A stretch of 64,000 nt of DNA, from the NCBI RefSeq assembly GCF_027853965.1, contig NZ_JAQGLB010000023.1, positions 62,001 through 126,000 on the forward strand, in the 5' to 3' direction. The position numbers and the translations under genes were made by a program. The first letter of the stretch is position 1. Each line of letters starts with the position of its first letter. The stretch is from Saccharopolyspora indica. GTDB lineage: Bacteria; Actinomycetota; Actinomycetes; Mycobacteriales; Pseudonocardiaceae. This document shows, in pieces, positions 8,402 through 16,185 of the stretch. The notes beneath the pieces were generated by a model that worked only from the letters and a program-made list of their open reading frames with translations, ran no database searches and was not told the origin of the DNA.

Positions 8402-8785
8402 TCAGTCCTGGCAGGCGCACATGCAGAACGGGTGACCGGCCGGGTCGGCGTAGACGCGGAACTTCGCGTCCTGCTGGTCGGGCGGCTGCGGGAGCGGGGT
8501 CGCGCCCGCCCCGACCGCTCGCTTGTAGCCCTCGGCGATCGTGTGCACCCGGATGTCCAGGTGCATCATCTGCGGCACCTCACCGCTGGGCCAGGTCGGC
8601 CGGCGGTAGTCCGGATCCCGCTGGAAGGCCAGCGGCGCACCACCGTTCGGATTCGCCAGCTCGACCCAGTCCGCGTTGGAGGCCTCCTCGTCCACCTGCC
8701 AGCCGAGCAACCTGCCGTAGAAGTCGGCCAGTTCACGCGGATCCGGGCAGTCGATGGCGAACGCCGCCAGTTCGAGCTGGGTCAT
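8402..8785 (-). CDS. VOC/glyoxalase-like protein
   Basis: A 127-aa single-module VOC (vicinal oxygen chelate) protein with paired beta-alpha-beta units: LAAFAIDCPDPRELADFYGRLLGW at the start and VYADPAGHPFCMCACQD at the end, the usual terminus of the small actinobacterial glyoxalase-like family. Such proteins bind metal or act as drug-binding/resistance or unknown isomerase domains. No partner gene is evident; a 69-aa gene follows 16 bases upstream on the same strand. Confidence 0.88.
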   Translation of the reverse strand: MTQLELAAFAIDCPDPRELADFYGRLLGWQVDEEASNADWVELANPNGGAPLAFQRDPDYRRPTWPSGEVPQMMHLDIRVHTIAEGYKRAVGAGATPLPQPPDQQDAKFRVYADPAGHPFCMCACQD

Positions 8786-8801
8786 CGCTACTCCGATCGG
8801 T

Positions 8802-9011
8802 TCAGGCGGTCGCGCGGCGCGTGCCCGGGTCGACCGCTGCGCCAGGGCTCAGCGGGGCCGTGGCCACCGCCCACCAGTTGGCGAACTGGTCAAGCCAGCG
8901 TGGCCGAAGCCTGCCGCCTTCGCTCAGCGCGCGGTCGATCTCCGCTTCGCGGGCCGCCGCGGCGGTCAGCGCGTGCCCGGTGTCCTGCGGCTCGATCTGA
9001 ATCGGATTCAT
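8802..9011 (-). CDS. Small hypothetical protein
   Basis: A 69-aa protein not recognised by family. It is helical and charged in the middle (AAAAREAEIDRALSEGGRLRPRWLDQFANWWAVA), with no membrane segment or signal peptide. The ATG at 9011 has an AGGGG-type ribosome binding site about seven bases upstream, preferred over the GTG three bases earlier. It probably forms a two-gene unit with the VOC gene, divergent from the CGNR regulator. Confidence 0.55.
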   Translation of the reverse strand: MNPIQIEPQDTGHALTAAAAREAEIDRALSEGGRLRPRWLDQFANWWAVATAPLSPGAAVDPGTRRATA

Positions 9012-9118
9012 CACGCACCCCTAACCATCAAAACTGATTGATAGGTTACTAACCGGCGTGACAACTATGCCGGTTACGCAGGCCCGGCACAACCCCCTAC
9101 TGGCTTACGATGGTGTTC

Positions 9119-9652
9119 GTGAGCAGCAGAGCTGTCGCTCCGGAAGTGGTACGACCACCGACGCTGGAGGCGGTCGAACTCGACTTCGACCACGACATCG
9201 AGCTAGTCCTGGCCTTCCTCAACACCTGCGACGCGGAAGACGGCACCGAAACCCTGGACGACCACGACCAGTGGCAGCAGTGGTGCACCGATCGCGGACT
9301 GGGGGCGGCACCCGACGTCGAAGCGGCGCGCGAGATCCGCGATTCCATGCGCAGCGCGGTCTCCTACGGCGTCCGACCACCCGAGCTCGCCACGGCGTGG
9401 CCGGTGCAGGTCCGGCTGCACCGCGGCATACCCGTTCTGACCGGCGCCGATGCGTTGGGCACCGTGCTGGTGGCGGCCGCCCGGCTGGTGCACACCGAGC
9501 ACTGGGACCGGATCAAGATCTGCCCGGCCGACGACTGCCAGTGGGCGTTCTACGACCGGTCCCGCAACCGGTCCCGGACCTGGTGCTCGATGCGGGTGTG
9601 CGGCAACCGGGAGAAGGCCCGCTCCTGGCGGGAGCGCCACACCACCGCCTGA
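9119..9652 (+). CDS. CGNR zinc-finger domain protein (ABATE type)
   Basis: A 177-aa presumed transcription regulator. The N-terminal ABATE-like stress-sensor region (FDHDIELVLAFLNT..) is followed by a C-terminal CGNR zinc finger: CPADDC, RNRSRTWCSMRVCGNREKARSWRER, with four Cys to bind zinc. Starts are possible at ATG 9110 or GTG 9119. I prefer 9119 because TACGAT at 9106-9111 is a good -10 hexamer that would place the transcript start at 9119 (leaderless). Convergent with DUF445, only four bases apart. Confidence 0.88.
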   Translation: MSSRAVAPEVVRPPTLEAVELDFDHDIELVLAFLNTCDAEDGTETLDDHDQWQQWCTDRGLGAAPDVEAAREIRDSMRSAVSYGVRPPELATAWPVQVRLHRGIPVLTGADALGTVLVAAARLVHTEHWDRIKICPADDCQWAFYDRSRNRSRTWCSMRVCGNREKARSWRERHTTA

Positions 9653-9656
9653 GCGG

Positions 9657-10913
9657 TCAGAAGAACAGCTGGGAGACGCTGTGGATCGCCAGGCCGGCGA
9701 GGGCGCCGACCACCGTGCCGTTGATCCGGATGAACTGGAGGTCCCGGCCGACCTGCAGCTCGATCTTGCGGGAGGTCTCGTCGGCGTCCCAGCGCTCCAC
9801 CGTGTCGGTGATCAGCGTGGTCAGCTCGTCGCGGTAGTTGGACACCACGTAGACCGTGGCGCTCTCCACCCAGCCGTCGACCTTGGCCTGCAGCTCCGGC
9901 TCCTCGACGAGCCTGCGGCCCAGCGAGCGCAGGCCGTCGCGGACCCGGACGCGCAGCTCGCTGGACGGGTCCTCGGCCGCGTCGAGCAGCATCTTCTTCG
10001 CGGTGCCCCAGGCCGAGGCGACCAGGTTCTGCACCTCGGGGTGCTCCAGCACCTGCTGCTGGATCTGCTCGGCCTTGGCCATCGTCTTCGGGTCGTTCTG
10101 CAGGTCGTCGGCGAACTCGACCAGGAAGCGGTCGACGGCCTTGCGCATCGGGTGCTCGGGGTCGGTCTTGACCGCCCAGGCGAAGGACAGCACCTCGGCG
10201 TAGATCTTGTCGGCCACCATGGCGTCGAAGAACTTCGGCGACCAGGACGGCGCTCGCTGGCTCACCACGCGCAGCACCGTGTCGTGGTTGTCGCGCACCC
10301 AGTCGTAGGCGCGATCGCAGACCAGGTCCACCAGCTTGTGGTGCGAGCCGTCGGCGAAGACCTGCCCCAGGATCCGGCCGAGCGGCGGCCCGAACGGCTG
10401 CGCGAGCACCTTGCGCACGACCGCCTGCTCCAGCACGGCCTGCACGTCGTCGTCCCGCAGCACCTGCACGGCACCGCGCACGGCGGTGGCGAGCTCCGAG
10501 GTGACGCGCTCCGCGTGCTCCTCGTCGTCCAGCCAGCCGCCCAGCCGGCGGCTGATCTCGGCCCGGCGCAGCTTGTCCCGCACCACCTGCTCGGACAGGA
10601 AGTTCGAGCCCACGAAGTCGCCGAGGCTGCGGCCGATCACGTCCTTGCGGGTCGGGATGATCGCGGTGTGCGGGATCGGCAGCCCGAGCGGTCGCCGGAA
10701 CAGCGCGGTGACCGCGAACCAGTCCGCCAGCGCACCGACCATGCCCGCCTCCGCGGCGGCCCGCACGTAGCCGGCCCACGCCGCACCGCTGCTCTCCTGC
10801 CAGCGGGCGAAGACGTAGATCACGGCCGCGAGCACCAGGAGTCCGCCTGCGACGGCCTTCATCCGCCGCAGGCGCCGGCGCTTGTCAGTGTCGGAAACCG
10901 ATGTGGGCTGCAC
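9657..10913 (-). CDS. DUF445 family membrane-anchored protein
   Basis: A 418-aa protein with one N-terminal membrane helix (AVAGGLLVLAAVIYVFA, about residues 20-36), a second hydrophobic segment in AAAEAGMVGALADWFAVTALFRRPLGLPIPHTAIIPTRKD (the family's hallmark), a long helical region rich in amphipathic repeats, and a C-terminal hydrophobic segment ending SQLFF. The family resembles YheB/YjiN and has no established function; it probably spans the membrane at both ends. Transcribed alone. Confidence 0.9.
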   Translation of the reverse strand: MQPTSVSDTDKRRRLRRMKAVAGGLLVLAAVIYVFARWQESSGAAWAGYVRAAAEAGMVGALADWFAVTALFRRPLGLPIPHTAIIPTRKDVIGRSLGDFVGSNFLSEQVVRDKLRRAEISRRLGGWLDDEEHAERVTSELATAVRGAVQVLRDDDVQAVLEQAVVRKVLAQPFGPPLGRILGQVFADGSHHKLVDLVCDRAYDWVRDNHDTVLRVVSQRAPSWSPKFFDAMVADKIYAEVLSFAWAVKTDPEHPMRKAVDRFLVEFADDLQNDPKTMAKAEQIQQQVLEHPEVQNLVASAWGTAKKMLLDAAEDPSSELRVRVRDGLRSLGRRLVEEPELQAKVDGWVESATVYVVSNYRDELTTLITDTVERWDADETSRKIELQVGRDLQFIRINGTVVGALAGLAIHSVSQLFF

Positions 10914-11131
10914 ACACCGATTGTGGCAGTGCTCGTCGGGTGCTCACTCCGTCGGCGGGCACAACGCCCGCGGAAGCACGCCCCAGGACGTCCGTTCCGA
11001 CCGGTTTCCACGTGTTCCGAGCAGGACGGGAACCGCCTGGTCGGAGCACGTGCGCATGGTGGATCGCGGCTCCGGCGTTCCACGTCCTGGACAGCGCCCG
11101 GCTGGACCCGCACACCGCCGCGCGTTTCGAC

Positions 11132-11137
11132 TACTCT
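11132..11137 (+). promoter_or_regulatory. -10 hexamer for leaderless dapC
   Basis: TACTCT ends eight bases before the GTG at 11146, and there is no ribosome binding site between them. The distance places the transcript start at the GTG. No clear -35 element is visible. Confidence 0.4.
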
Positions 11138-11145
11138 CGGCAGAC

Positions 11146-12312
11146 GTGCGTACTCCAGCCCTCACCACCCGGTTGCGCCCGTTCACCTCGACGATCTTCG
11201 CCGAGATCACCGAGCTGGCCCGCCGCACCGGCGCGGTCAACCTCGGCCAGGGCTTCCCGGACACCGACGGCCCCGAGGGCATGCTGCGAGTCGCGCAGGA
11301 GGCGATCGCCAACGGCGTGAACCAGTACCCGCCGGGAGCCGGTGAGCCGGAGCTGCGCGCCGCGATCTCCGAGCACCGCGCCACGCGCTACGGCGTCGAG
11401 CACCGGCCCGAGGACGAGGTGCTGGTCACCGTCGGCGCCACCGAGGCGCTGACCGCCGCGATGCTCGCCCTGGTCGAGCCCGGTGACGAGGTCGTGCTCA
11501 TCGAGCCGTACTACGACTCGTACCCGGTCGCGGTCGCGATGGCAGGTGGGGTCCGCCGCACCGTCGCGCTCCGGCAGGGCCCCGACCACCGCTTCGAGCT
11601 CGACCTGGACGCGCTGCGCGCCGCGGTCGGTCCGCAGACGCGGGCGCTGCTGCTGAACTCGCCGCACAACCCGACCGGCACCGTGTTCACCGACGCCGAG
11701 CTGGCCGCCATCGCCGAGGTCTGCCGCGAGAACGACGTCATCGCCATCACCGACGAGGTCTACGAGCACCTCCTCTTCGACGGTCGCGAGCACCACCCGC
11801 TGGCCACCCTGCCCGGCATGGCCGAGCGCACGCTGTCGATCTCCAGCGTGGGCAAGAGCTTCAGCGCCACCGGCTGGAAGATCGGCTGGATCTGCGGTCC
11901 GGCCGAGCTGGTCGCCGCGGTGCGCGCCGCCAAGCAGTTCATGACCTTCGTCGGCGGCGCACCGTTCCAGCCCGCGGTCGCGCACGCCCTGCGCAACGAG
12001 CTCGACTGGGTCGAGCAGCTGCGCAAGGACCTGCAGCGCAAGCGGGACCGGCTCGCCGGAGGCCTCGCCGAAGCAGGCTTCGACGTGCTCAGCAGCGAAG
12101 GCACCTACTTCATCTGCGCCGACGTCCGGCCGCTCGGCTTCGAGGACGGCGCAGAGCTGTGCCGCTCGCTGCCGGAGCGCATCGGCCTGGCCGCGATCCC
12201 GGTGCAGGTCTTCTGCGACAACCCGGACCCGGCCAAGCACCTGGTCCGCTTCGCCTTCTGCAAGCGCGACGAAGTCCTCGACGAAGCGATCAACCGCCTC
12301 CACAAGCTCTGA
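11146..12312 (+). CDS. dapC: Class I/II aminotransferase, DapC-like
   Basis: A 388-aa PLP enzyme strongly resembling mycobacterial Rv0858c, N-succinyl-diaminopimelate aminotransferase of the lysine/peptidoglycan pathway. Landmarks are NLGQGFPDTDGP, NQYPPGAGEPELR, the substrate loop NSPHNPTG, ITDEVYEHL with the PLP-ring Asp, and SSVGKSFSATGWKIGW with the Schiff-base Lys. GTG at 11146 is chosen because family similarity begins there (TRLRPFTSTIFAEIT); a long upstream extension is low complexity. The close kynurenine aminotransferase/methionine-oxo-acid families cannot be excluded. Confidence 0.88.
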   Translation: MRTPALTTRLRPFTSTIFAEITELARRTGAVNLGQGFPDTDGPEGMLRVAQEAIANGVNQYPPGAGEPELRAAISEHRATRYGVEHRPEDEVLVTVGATEALTAAMLALVEPGDEVVLIEPYYDSYPVAVAMAGGVRRTVALRQGPDHRFELDLDALRAAVGPQTRALLLNSPHNPTGTVFTDAELAAIAEVCRENDVIAITDEVYEHLLFDGREHHPLATLPGMAERTLSISSVGKSFSATGWKIGWICGPAELVAAVRAAKQFMTFVGGAPFQPAVAHALRNELDWVEQLRKDLQRKRDRLAGGLAEAGFDVLSSEGTYFICADVRPLGFEDGAELCRSLPERIGLAAIPVQVFCDNPDPAKHLVRFAFCKRDEVLDEAINRLHKL

Positions 12313-12336
12313 ACCTCGCTCCACCTCGGACAGCTG

Positions 12337-14946
12337 TCATCGATCACCTCCGTAGCCGAGGCAGACGAAGCCGGACTCGCCGTGTTCGGCTTGGGCGGCG
12401 GCGAGGGCTTCGGCCGGTGCGACTCCGCCGCTGAGGGATCTGTGCAGCGAGGTCATCACGTCCACCGTGCGCTCGTCGGGGACCGGGACGACGCTGGCGA
12501 TCACCGTTGCCGTGCCGCGGCCGAGGAGCGTGGTCGCCAGGCCGCTCAGCTGATCCCCTCGACCGACCGCCGACCTGCCCACGTCGCACGCCGACAGCAC
12601 CACCGTGGCCGGACCCCGGTGCAGCCTGTCCAGGTCGTAGGCGTACAGCGGGCCGTCCGCGAGGTCCAGGCAGGACAGCAGCGGCTGGTCGTCGCGGAAG
12701 CGGCCGTGCGCGGCGATGTGCGCCACCGCCGCCCCATCCACAGTGGACAGCACCTGCTCGGTGGTGGCATCCGCGCCGGTCAGCAACCGACCGCCCGCCG
12801 CACCGCGCAACGCCCGCACTTCGCGCTCCGCGTGGTCCAACCCGGGCCCGGCGATCCACACCGCCGTGCCCGCCGGATCGGCAGCGCGAGCGTCCAGCGC
12901 CGCGCGCAGCCAGCACCGCACGGACGGCACCACGGTGATGCTCCGGCCACGGCACGCGGGCAGCGCAGCCCAGGGCAGCACGTGCAGCCGCCCGGTCGGG
13001 ATCACCACCAGCGGGCGCTCCCGCCCGAGCACCGGCAGCACCGGATCCAGGAGCTGCGCCTGCAACTCCTCCGCCGCTTGCCGCGCACCGTGCTCGAACA
13101 TCGGCGCGGCGCGCGGCGCGGTTCCGGCGGCCTGCCTGGAGAGCAGGTGACGGAGCCTGGCCGCCTGCGCGTGCGCGCTGCTCTCCGGGCCGAGCACGTG
13201 CAGTCGAGCCTTTCCATCCACAATGGACACAGCGAACAGCCGGCCCCGGTGCGAGCACAGGCTCAGCAAGGCGGATTCGCCGAGCTCGCCGCTCACCTCG
13301 CCCAGTCCGCACGGCGCCGGGAGCCCGCTGGTCCGGCCTTCCACCAGCATCGCGCGCTGCCGGACCTGCTCCTCCAATCCGGCGACGACCCGCAGCGGAC
13401 CTCGCGTGCTCCGGGTCTCCCGCACCGCCGAGCGCAGCCGCACCAGAGCCGAGTTCAGCTTCGAATCCACCGGCGGCCGCAGAGCTCTGCGGTGCAGGGC
13501 GCTGGCCCGGGACCGCTCCGTCCAGCTCAGCACCAGCTCGGGATCCCCGGTGCGCAGCGCGGCACCGACCGCGAGGTCGCCGAGCTCGGTCGCCAAGCCC
13601 GCGGTGTGCGCCCGCAGCTCGAACGCCACCATGTCGCAGAGCTGGCTGTCCACGGCGCGCAATCCGCCCTGGCACGCCTCGAACAACCGCTCCAGATCAT
13701 CGTCCTGCTCCGCCAGCAGCGCTTCGGCCAACCAGCCCAGCGCCCGGTGCTGCGGAGGCGCCGACGCGGCTTCGCGCAGCGGCGCGCACATGGCGAAGAG
13801 CTTCCGGGCCGCCGTGCGCATTCCCGCCCGAGCCGCGCTTCTGCCCGCGGTGAGCCGGAGCTCCGCGGCCAAGCCGATCCAGCCCGACTCCGCGCACGCC
13901 GAAGCCGCTCGCCGCGCGGCCGACAGGGCGTACCGCGAGCACTGGCCTGCGCGCAGCTTCGCCTGCCACGCCACGGCCGTCGCCACCGCAGCCCAAGCGG
14001 GGCGGCGCTGCGCGCGGAACAACCGCCGCGCGCTGTTCGCCGCCTGCACCGCGGCCGGCAGGTCGTCGACACGCAGCGCGCAGCCGGCAAGCGCCAGCCT
14101 GGTGTCCGCGAGCCGCCCGGCCCGCCCGCAGGCGGCCAACCGCTCCGCCGCCTGCTCCATCACCGCCCTCGCGTCGGCGGCCAGCCCGGCTGCGGCCAGC
14201 GCTTCCGCCCGGTCCACCAGCGCTTCCGGGCTCGATCGCACGTCCAGGCCCGCCGCGACCGCTTCCTCGAACAGCCGGAGCGCACGCGGCAGGTCCCCGG
14301 CGCGAAACGCGACGCAGCCCCGGTTGTGCCGGCACCCGGCGGCCCGCGCCGACTGCCCACCGGCCGCGAAGACCCGCTCCGCCGCGGACAGATCGTTCTC
14401 CGCCGCCACCAACCGGTTCGAGTACATGTTGGCCAGGCCGCGCCCCATCAGCGCGTTGGCCACCCAGCGCCGATCGTCGTCGGCCCGCAGGCTGTGCAAC
14501 GCCCGGGTCAGCTCGGCGCGCGCCTCCCGGTGCTGATCGCCCTGGCAGTGCAGCAATCCCCGCAGGCAGGCGGCTCGTCCCTGCTCGGCAGCGGGCAACC
14601 GGGGTTCCGCCGCGACCAGGTTCGCCCAGCTGGCGTCGACATCACCCCGTTCCAGCTCGATCCACGCCAGCGTGAGCTGCAGCTGCGCGGCCAGCTGCCA
14701 CCGTTGCGCACGGCGCGCCGCGGCGAGCCCGAGCCGGGCGTGCCGGTGCGCCTGCCGCACCCGTCCCTGCTCGACGGCTGCCAGCGCGGCGATGTGCCGG
14801 GCCAGCACGCGCAGTTCGCCGTCCGTGCCCGCCAGCAGCTCCGCCGCCTTGCGCATCGCGGCTTCCGGCGCCGAGCTGGCGTTGTCCCGCCACCACAGCG
14901 CGGCACCGATCCGGTCCAGCGGCGCCACCGCCGCACCGGCGCTCAA
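12337..14946 (-). CDS. TPR-CHAT caspase-like protease
   Basis: An 869-aa cytosolic protein. Residues 1-520 are Ala/Arg/Leu-rich helical repeats of TPR type (for example AAQLQLTLAWIELERGDVDA, LANMYSNRLVAAENDLSAAE). The C-terminal 300 residues form a CHAT domain: PLVVIPTGRLHVLPWAALP, the catalytic His in HIAAHGRFRDDQP (about 747) and the catalytic Cys in VVLSACDVGRS (about 787), followed by QLSGLATTLLGRGTATVIAS. Both catalytic residues are present, so it should be active. The start is uncertain: TTG 14946 overlaps the preceding stop codon (TTGA), or GTG 14928. It is the last gene of the sigma/small-protein unit, suggesting a regulated proteolysis partner of that sigma factor; this is inference. 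Confidence 0.9.
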   Translation of the reverse strand: MSAGAAVAPLDRIGAALWWRDNASSAPEAAMRKAAELLAGTDGELRVLARHIAALAAVEQGRVRQAHRHARLGLAAARRAQRWQLAAQLQLTLAWIELERGDVDASWANLVAAEPRLPAAEQGRAACLRGLLHCQGDQHREARAELTRALHSLRADDDRRWVANALMGRGLANMYSNRLVAAENDLSAAERVFAAGGQSARAAGCRHNRGCVAFRAGDLPRALRLFEEAVAAGLDVRSSPEALVDRAEALAAAGLAADARAVMEQAAERLAACGRAGRLADTRLALAGCALRVDDLPAAVQAANSARRLFRAQRRPAWAAVATAVAWQAKLRAGQCSRYALSAARRAASACAESGWIGLAAELRLTAGRSAARAGMRTAARKLFAMCAPLREAASAPPQHRALGWLAEALLAEQDDDLERLFEACQGGLRAVDSQLCDMVAFELRAHTAGLATELGDLAVGAALRTGDPELVLSWTERSRASALHRRALRPPVDSKLNSALVRLRSAVRETRSTRGPLRVVAGLEEQVRQRAMLVEGRTSGLPAPCGLGEVSGELGESALLSLCSHRGRLFAVSIVDGKARLHVLGPESSAHAQAARLRHLLSRQAAGTAPRAAPMFEHGARQAAEELQAQLLDPVLPVLGRERPLVVIPTGRLHVLPWAALPACRGRSITVVPSVRCWLRAALDARAADPAGTAVWIAGPGLDHAEREVRALRGAAGGRLLTGADATTEQVLSTVDGAAVAHIAAHGRFRDDQPLLSCLDLADGPLYAYDLDRLHRGPATVVLSACDVGRSAVGRGDQLSGLATTLLGRGTATVIASVVPVPDERTVDVMTSLHRSLSGGVAPAEALAAAQAEHGESGFVCLGYGGDR

Positions 14947-15419
14947 CAGACCAGCCAATCCGCGACGGCGGGTGCCGACCGCAGCGGCCGGAACACCACG
15001 CTCAGCGGACCGCGCGGGACGTCCAGCACCCGGAACGCACCGTGCTCGTCCAGCGCGCACGTGCACTCACCGGAGCGGTGCCGCAGCACCACGTCGCCGG
15101 TCGGCGGCGTTCCGCCCGCTCGGTTCAGCACCAGGCCGGAGACCTGGTACCGGTCCTCCTCCACCGGGGCCAGGTCCAGCTCCAGCACCCGGCCCGGCAT
15201 CGCGAAGGTGAGCACCCGCGGCTCCGCCGGGCCGATGGAGCGCACCTTGGCAGGCGACTCCGCCGAATCCCCGATCAACCGCAGCGAAACCGGGTCCTGG
15301 TAGGCCATCCGGCGCGACATCGCCGCGTACGCGCCCGCGAGCGCGCGCTCGGGAACGGGATCGCTGGCGCAGAACAGGTCCCGCAGCTCGCGCAGTTCGG
15401 TCGGCAGCCACGCGTTCAT
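14943..15419 (-). CDS. Small beta-rich protein between sigma factor and CHAT
   Basis: A 158-aa protein of unknown function. The first 45 residues are helical (LRELRDLFCASDPVPERALAGAYAAMSRRM); residues 60-150 read as an Ig-like or carboxypeptidase-regulatory-like beta sandwich (YQVSGLVLNRAGG, GDVVLRHRSGECTCALDEHGAFRVLDVPRGPL). There is no membrane helix and no signal peptide. AGGAGG lies seven bases before the ATG, which overlaps the sigma stop (ATGA). That coupled position is where anti-sigma factors usually sit, so it may bind the sigma factor and be a substrate of the CHAT or subtilase enzyme; this is inference. Confidence 0.82.
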   Translation of the reverse strand: MNAWLPTELRELRDLFCASDPVPERALAGAYAAMSRRMAYQDPVSLRLIGDSAESPAKVRSIGPAEPRVLTFAMPGRVLELDLAPVEEDRYQVSGLVLNRAGGTPPTGDVVLRHRSGECTCALDEHGAFRVLDVPRGPLSVVFRPLRSAPAVADWLVC

Positions 15420-16000
15420 CCCGCCACCTCCTCGGGCACGTCGCTGGCGAGCATCCGCCGCCGCAGCTCCGCCAGGCAGCGGCTCTTCTTCGGCCCGATG
15501 GTGCCGCGCGGCCAGCCCAGAGCCTCGCTGACCTGCGCATAGCTCGCCTCCGGTGCTACTGCCAGCACCCGCAACAGCTGCTGGCAGCGCTGCGGGAGCT
15601 CGGCGAAGGACTGCGCCAACCGCGAACTCGTCCACTCGCGCAGCACCTTGTGCTCCGGCGCCTCGGCGTGCTCGGCCCCGACGAGCGACTCCGCGTCCAG
15701 CCCCACCGGCGATTCCCGCTGCCGAGCGCGGTGCAGCCGCAGCGATTCGCGGCGCGCAGTGGTCACCAACCACGCGGACAGCGACTCCGGATCGCGCAGC
15801 CGCTCCAGGTTCTCCGCCAGCAGCAGCCACGTCGCCTGGCAGATGTCCTCGGCATCCGCGGCGTTCGCGGAGAACGCCCGCGACACTCCCCAGACCACCG
15901 GCGCGTTGCGGTCCACCAGCTCCCGCCACGCCTGCTGATCACCGGCCGCCGCCCGGTGCAACAACACCGCCGCGGCGCCGGTCTCCCCGACCTCGTGCAC
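15416..16000 (-). CDS. ECF-like sigma-70 family factor
   Basis: A 194-aa sigma factor. Region 2 is QAWRELVDRNAPVVWGVSRAFSANAADAEDICQATWLLLAENLERLRDPESLSAW (residues 25-80) and region 4 is FAELPQRCQQLLRVLAVAPEASYAQVSEALGWPRGTIGPKKSRCLAELRRR (135-185), with a variable linker between. There is no region 1 or 3. GTG 16000 follows a GGAGG site eight bases upstream. It heads a three-gene overlapping unit with the 158-aa protein and the TPR-CHAT protease. Confidence 0.92.
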   Translation of the reverse strand: MHEVGETGAAAVLLHRAAAGDQQAWRELVDRNAPVVWGVSRAFSANAADAEDICQATWLLLAENLERLRDPESLSAWLVTTARRESLRLHRARQRESPVGLDAESLVGAEHAEAPEHKVLREWTSSRLAQSFAELPQRCQQLLRVLAVAPEASYAQVSEALGWPRGTIGPKKSRCLAELRRRMLASDVPEEVAG

Positions 16001-16185
16001 GACCTGTTCCTCCCCGCTCCCGGATCTTCGTGCCCCCGGGTAAATAGAGGAGCGAGCAGGCCGCACAGATTCACCTCACGCCGATTACCGCTCGAACGGG
16101 TAGCGATCCCGGGAGATATCGGGTGATCACTTCCGTTTCCGCGAATCTTCTTCACCATGGCCGCGCAGCGCGAACCCGGCAGAGC

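Noticed and set aside
12382..15303. A 973-codon plus-strand open frame opposite the CHAT gene
   Set aside because: It is rich in Gln/Arg/His low-complexity sequence and has no domain; the opposite strand carries clear CHAT catalytic motifs. Long antisense frames are common in DNA with very high GC at third positions.
12337..16000. CHAT locus as part of a type III-E CRISPR system
   Set aside because: No Cas7-11, Cas1/Cas2 or repeat-spacer array is present in the window; only the protease/sigma layout is similar.
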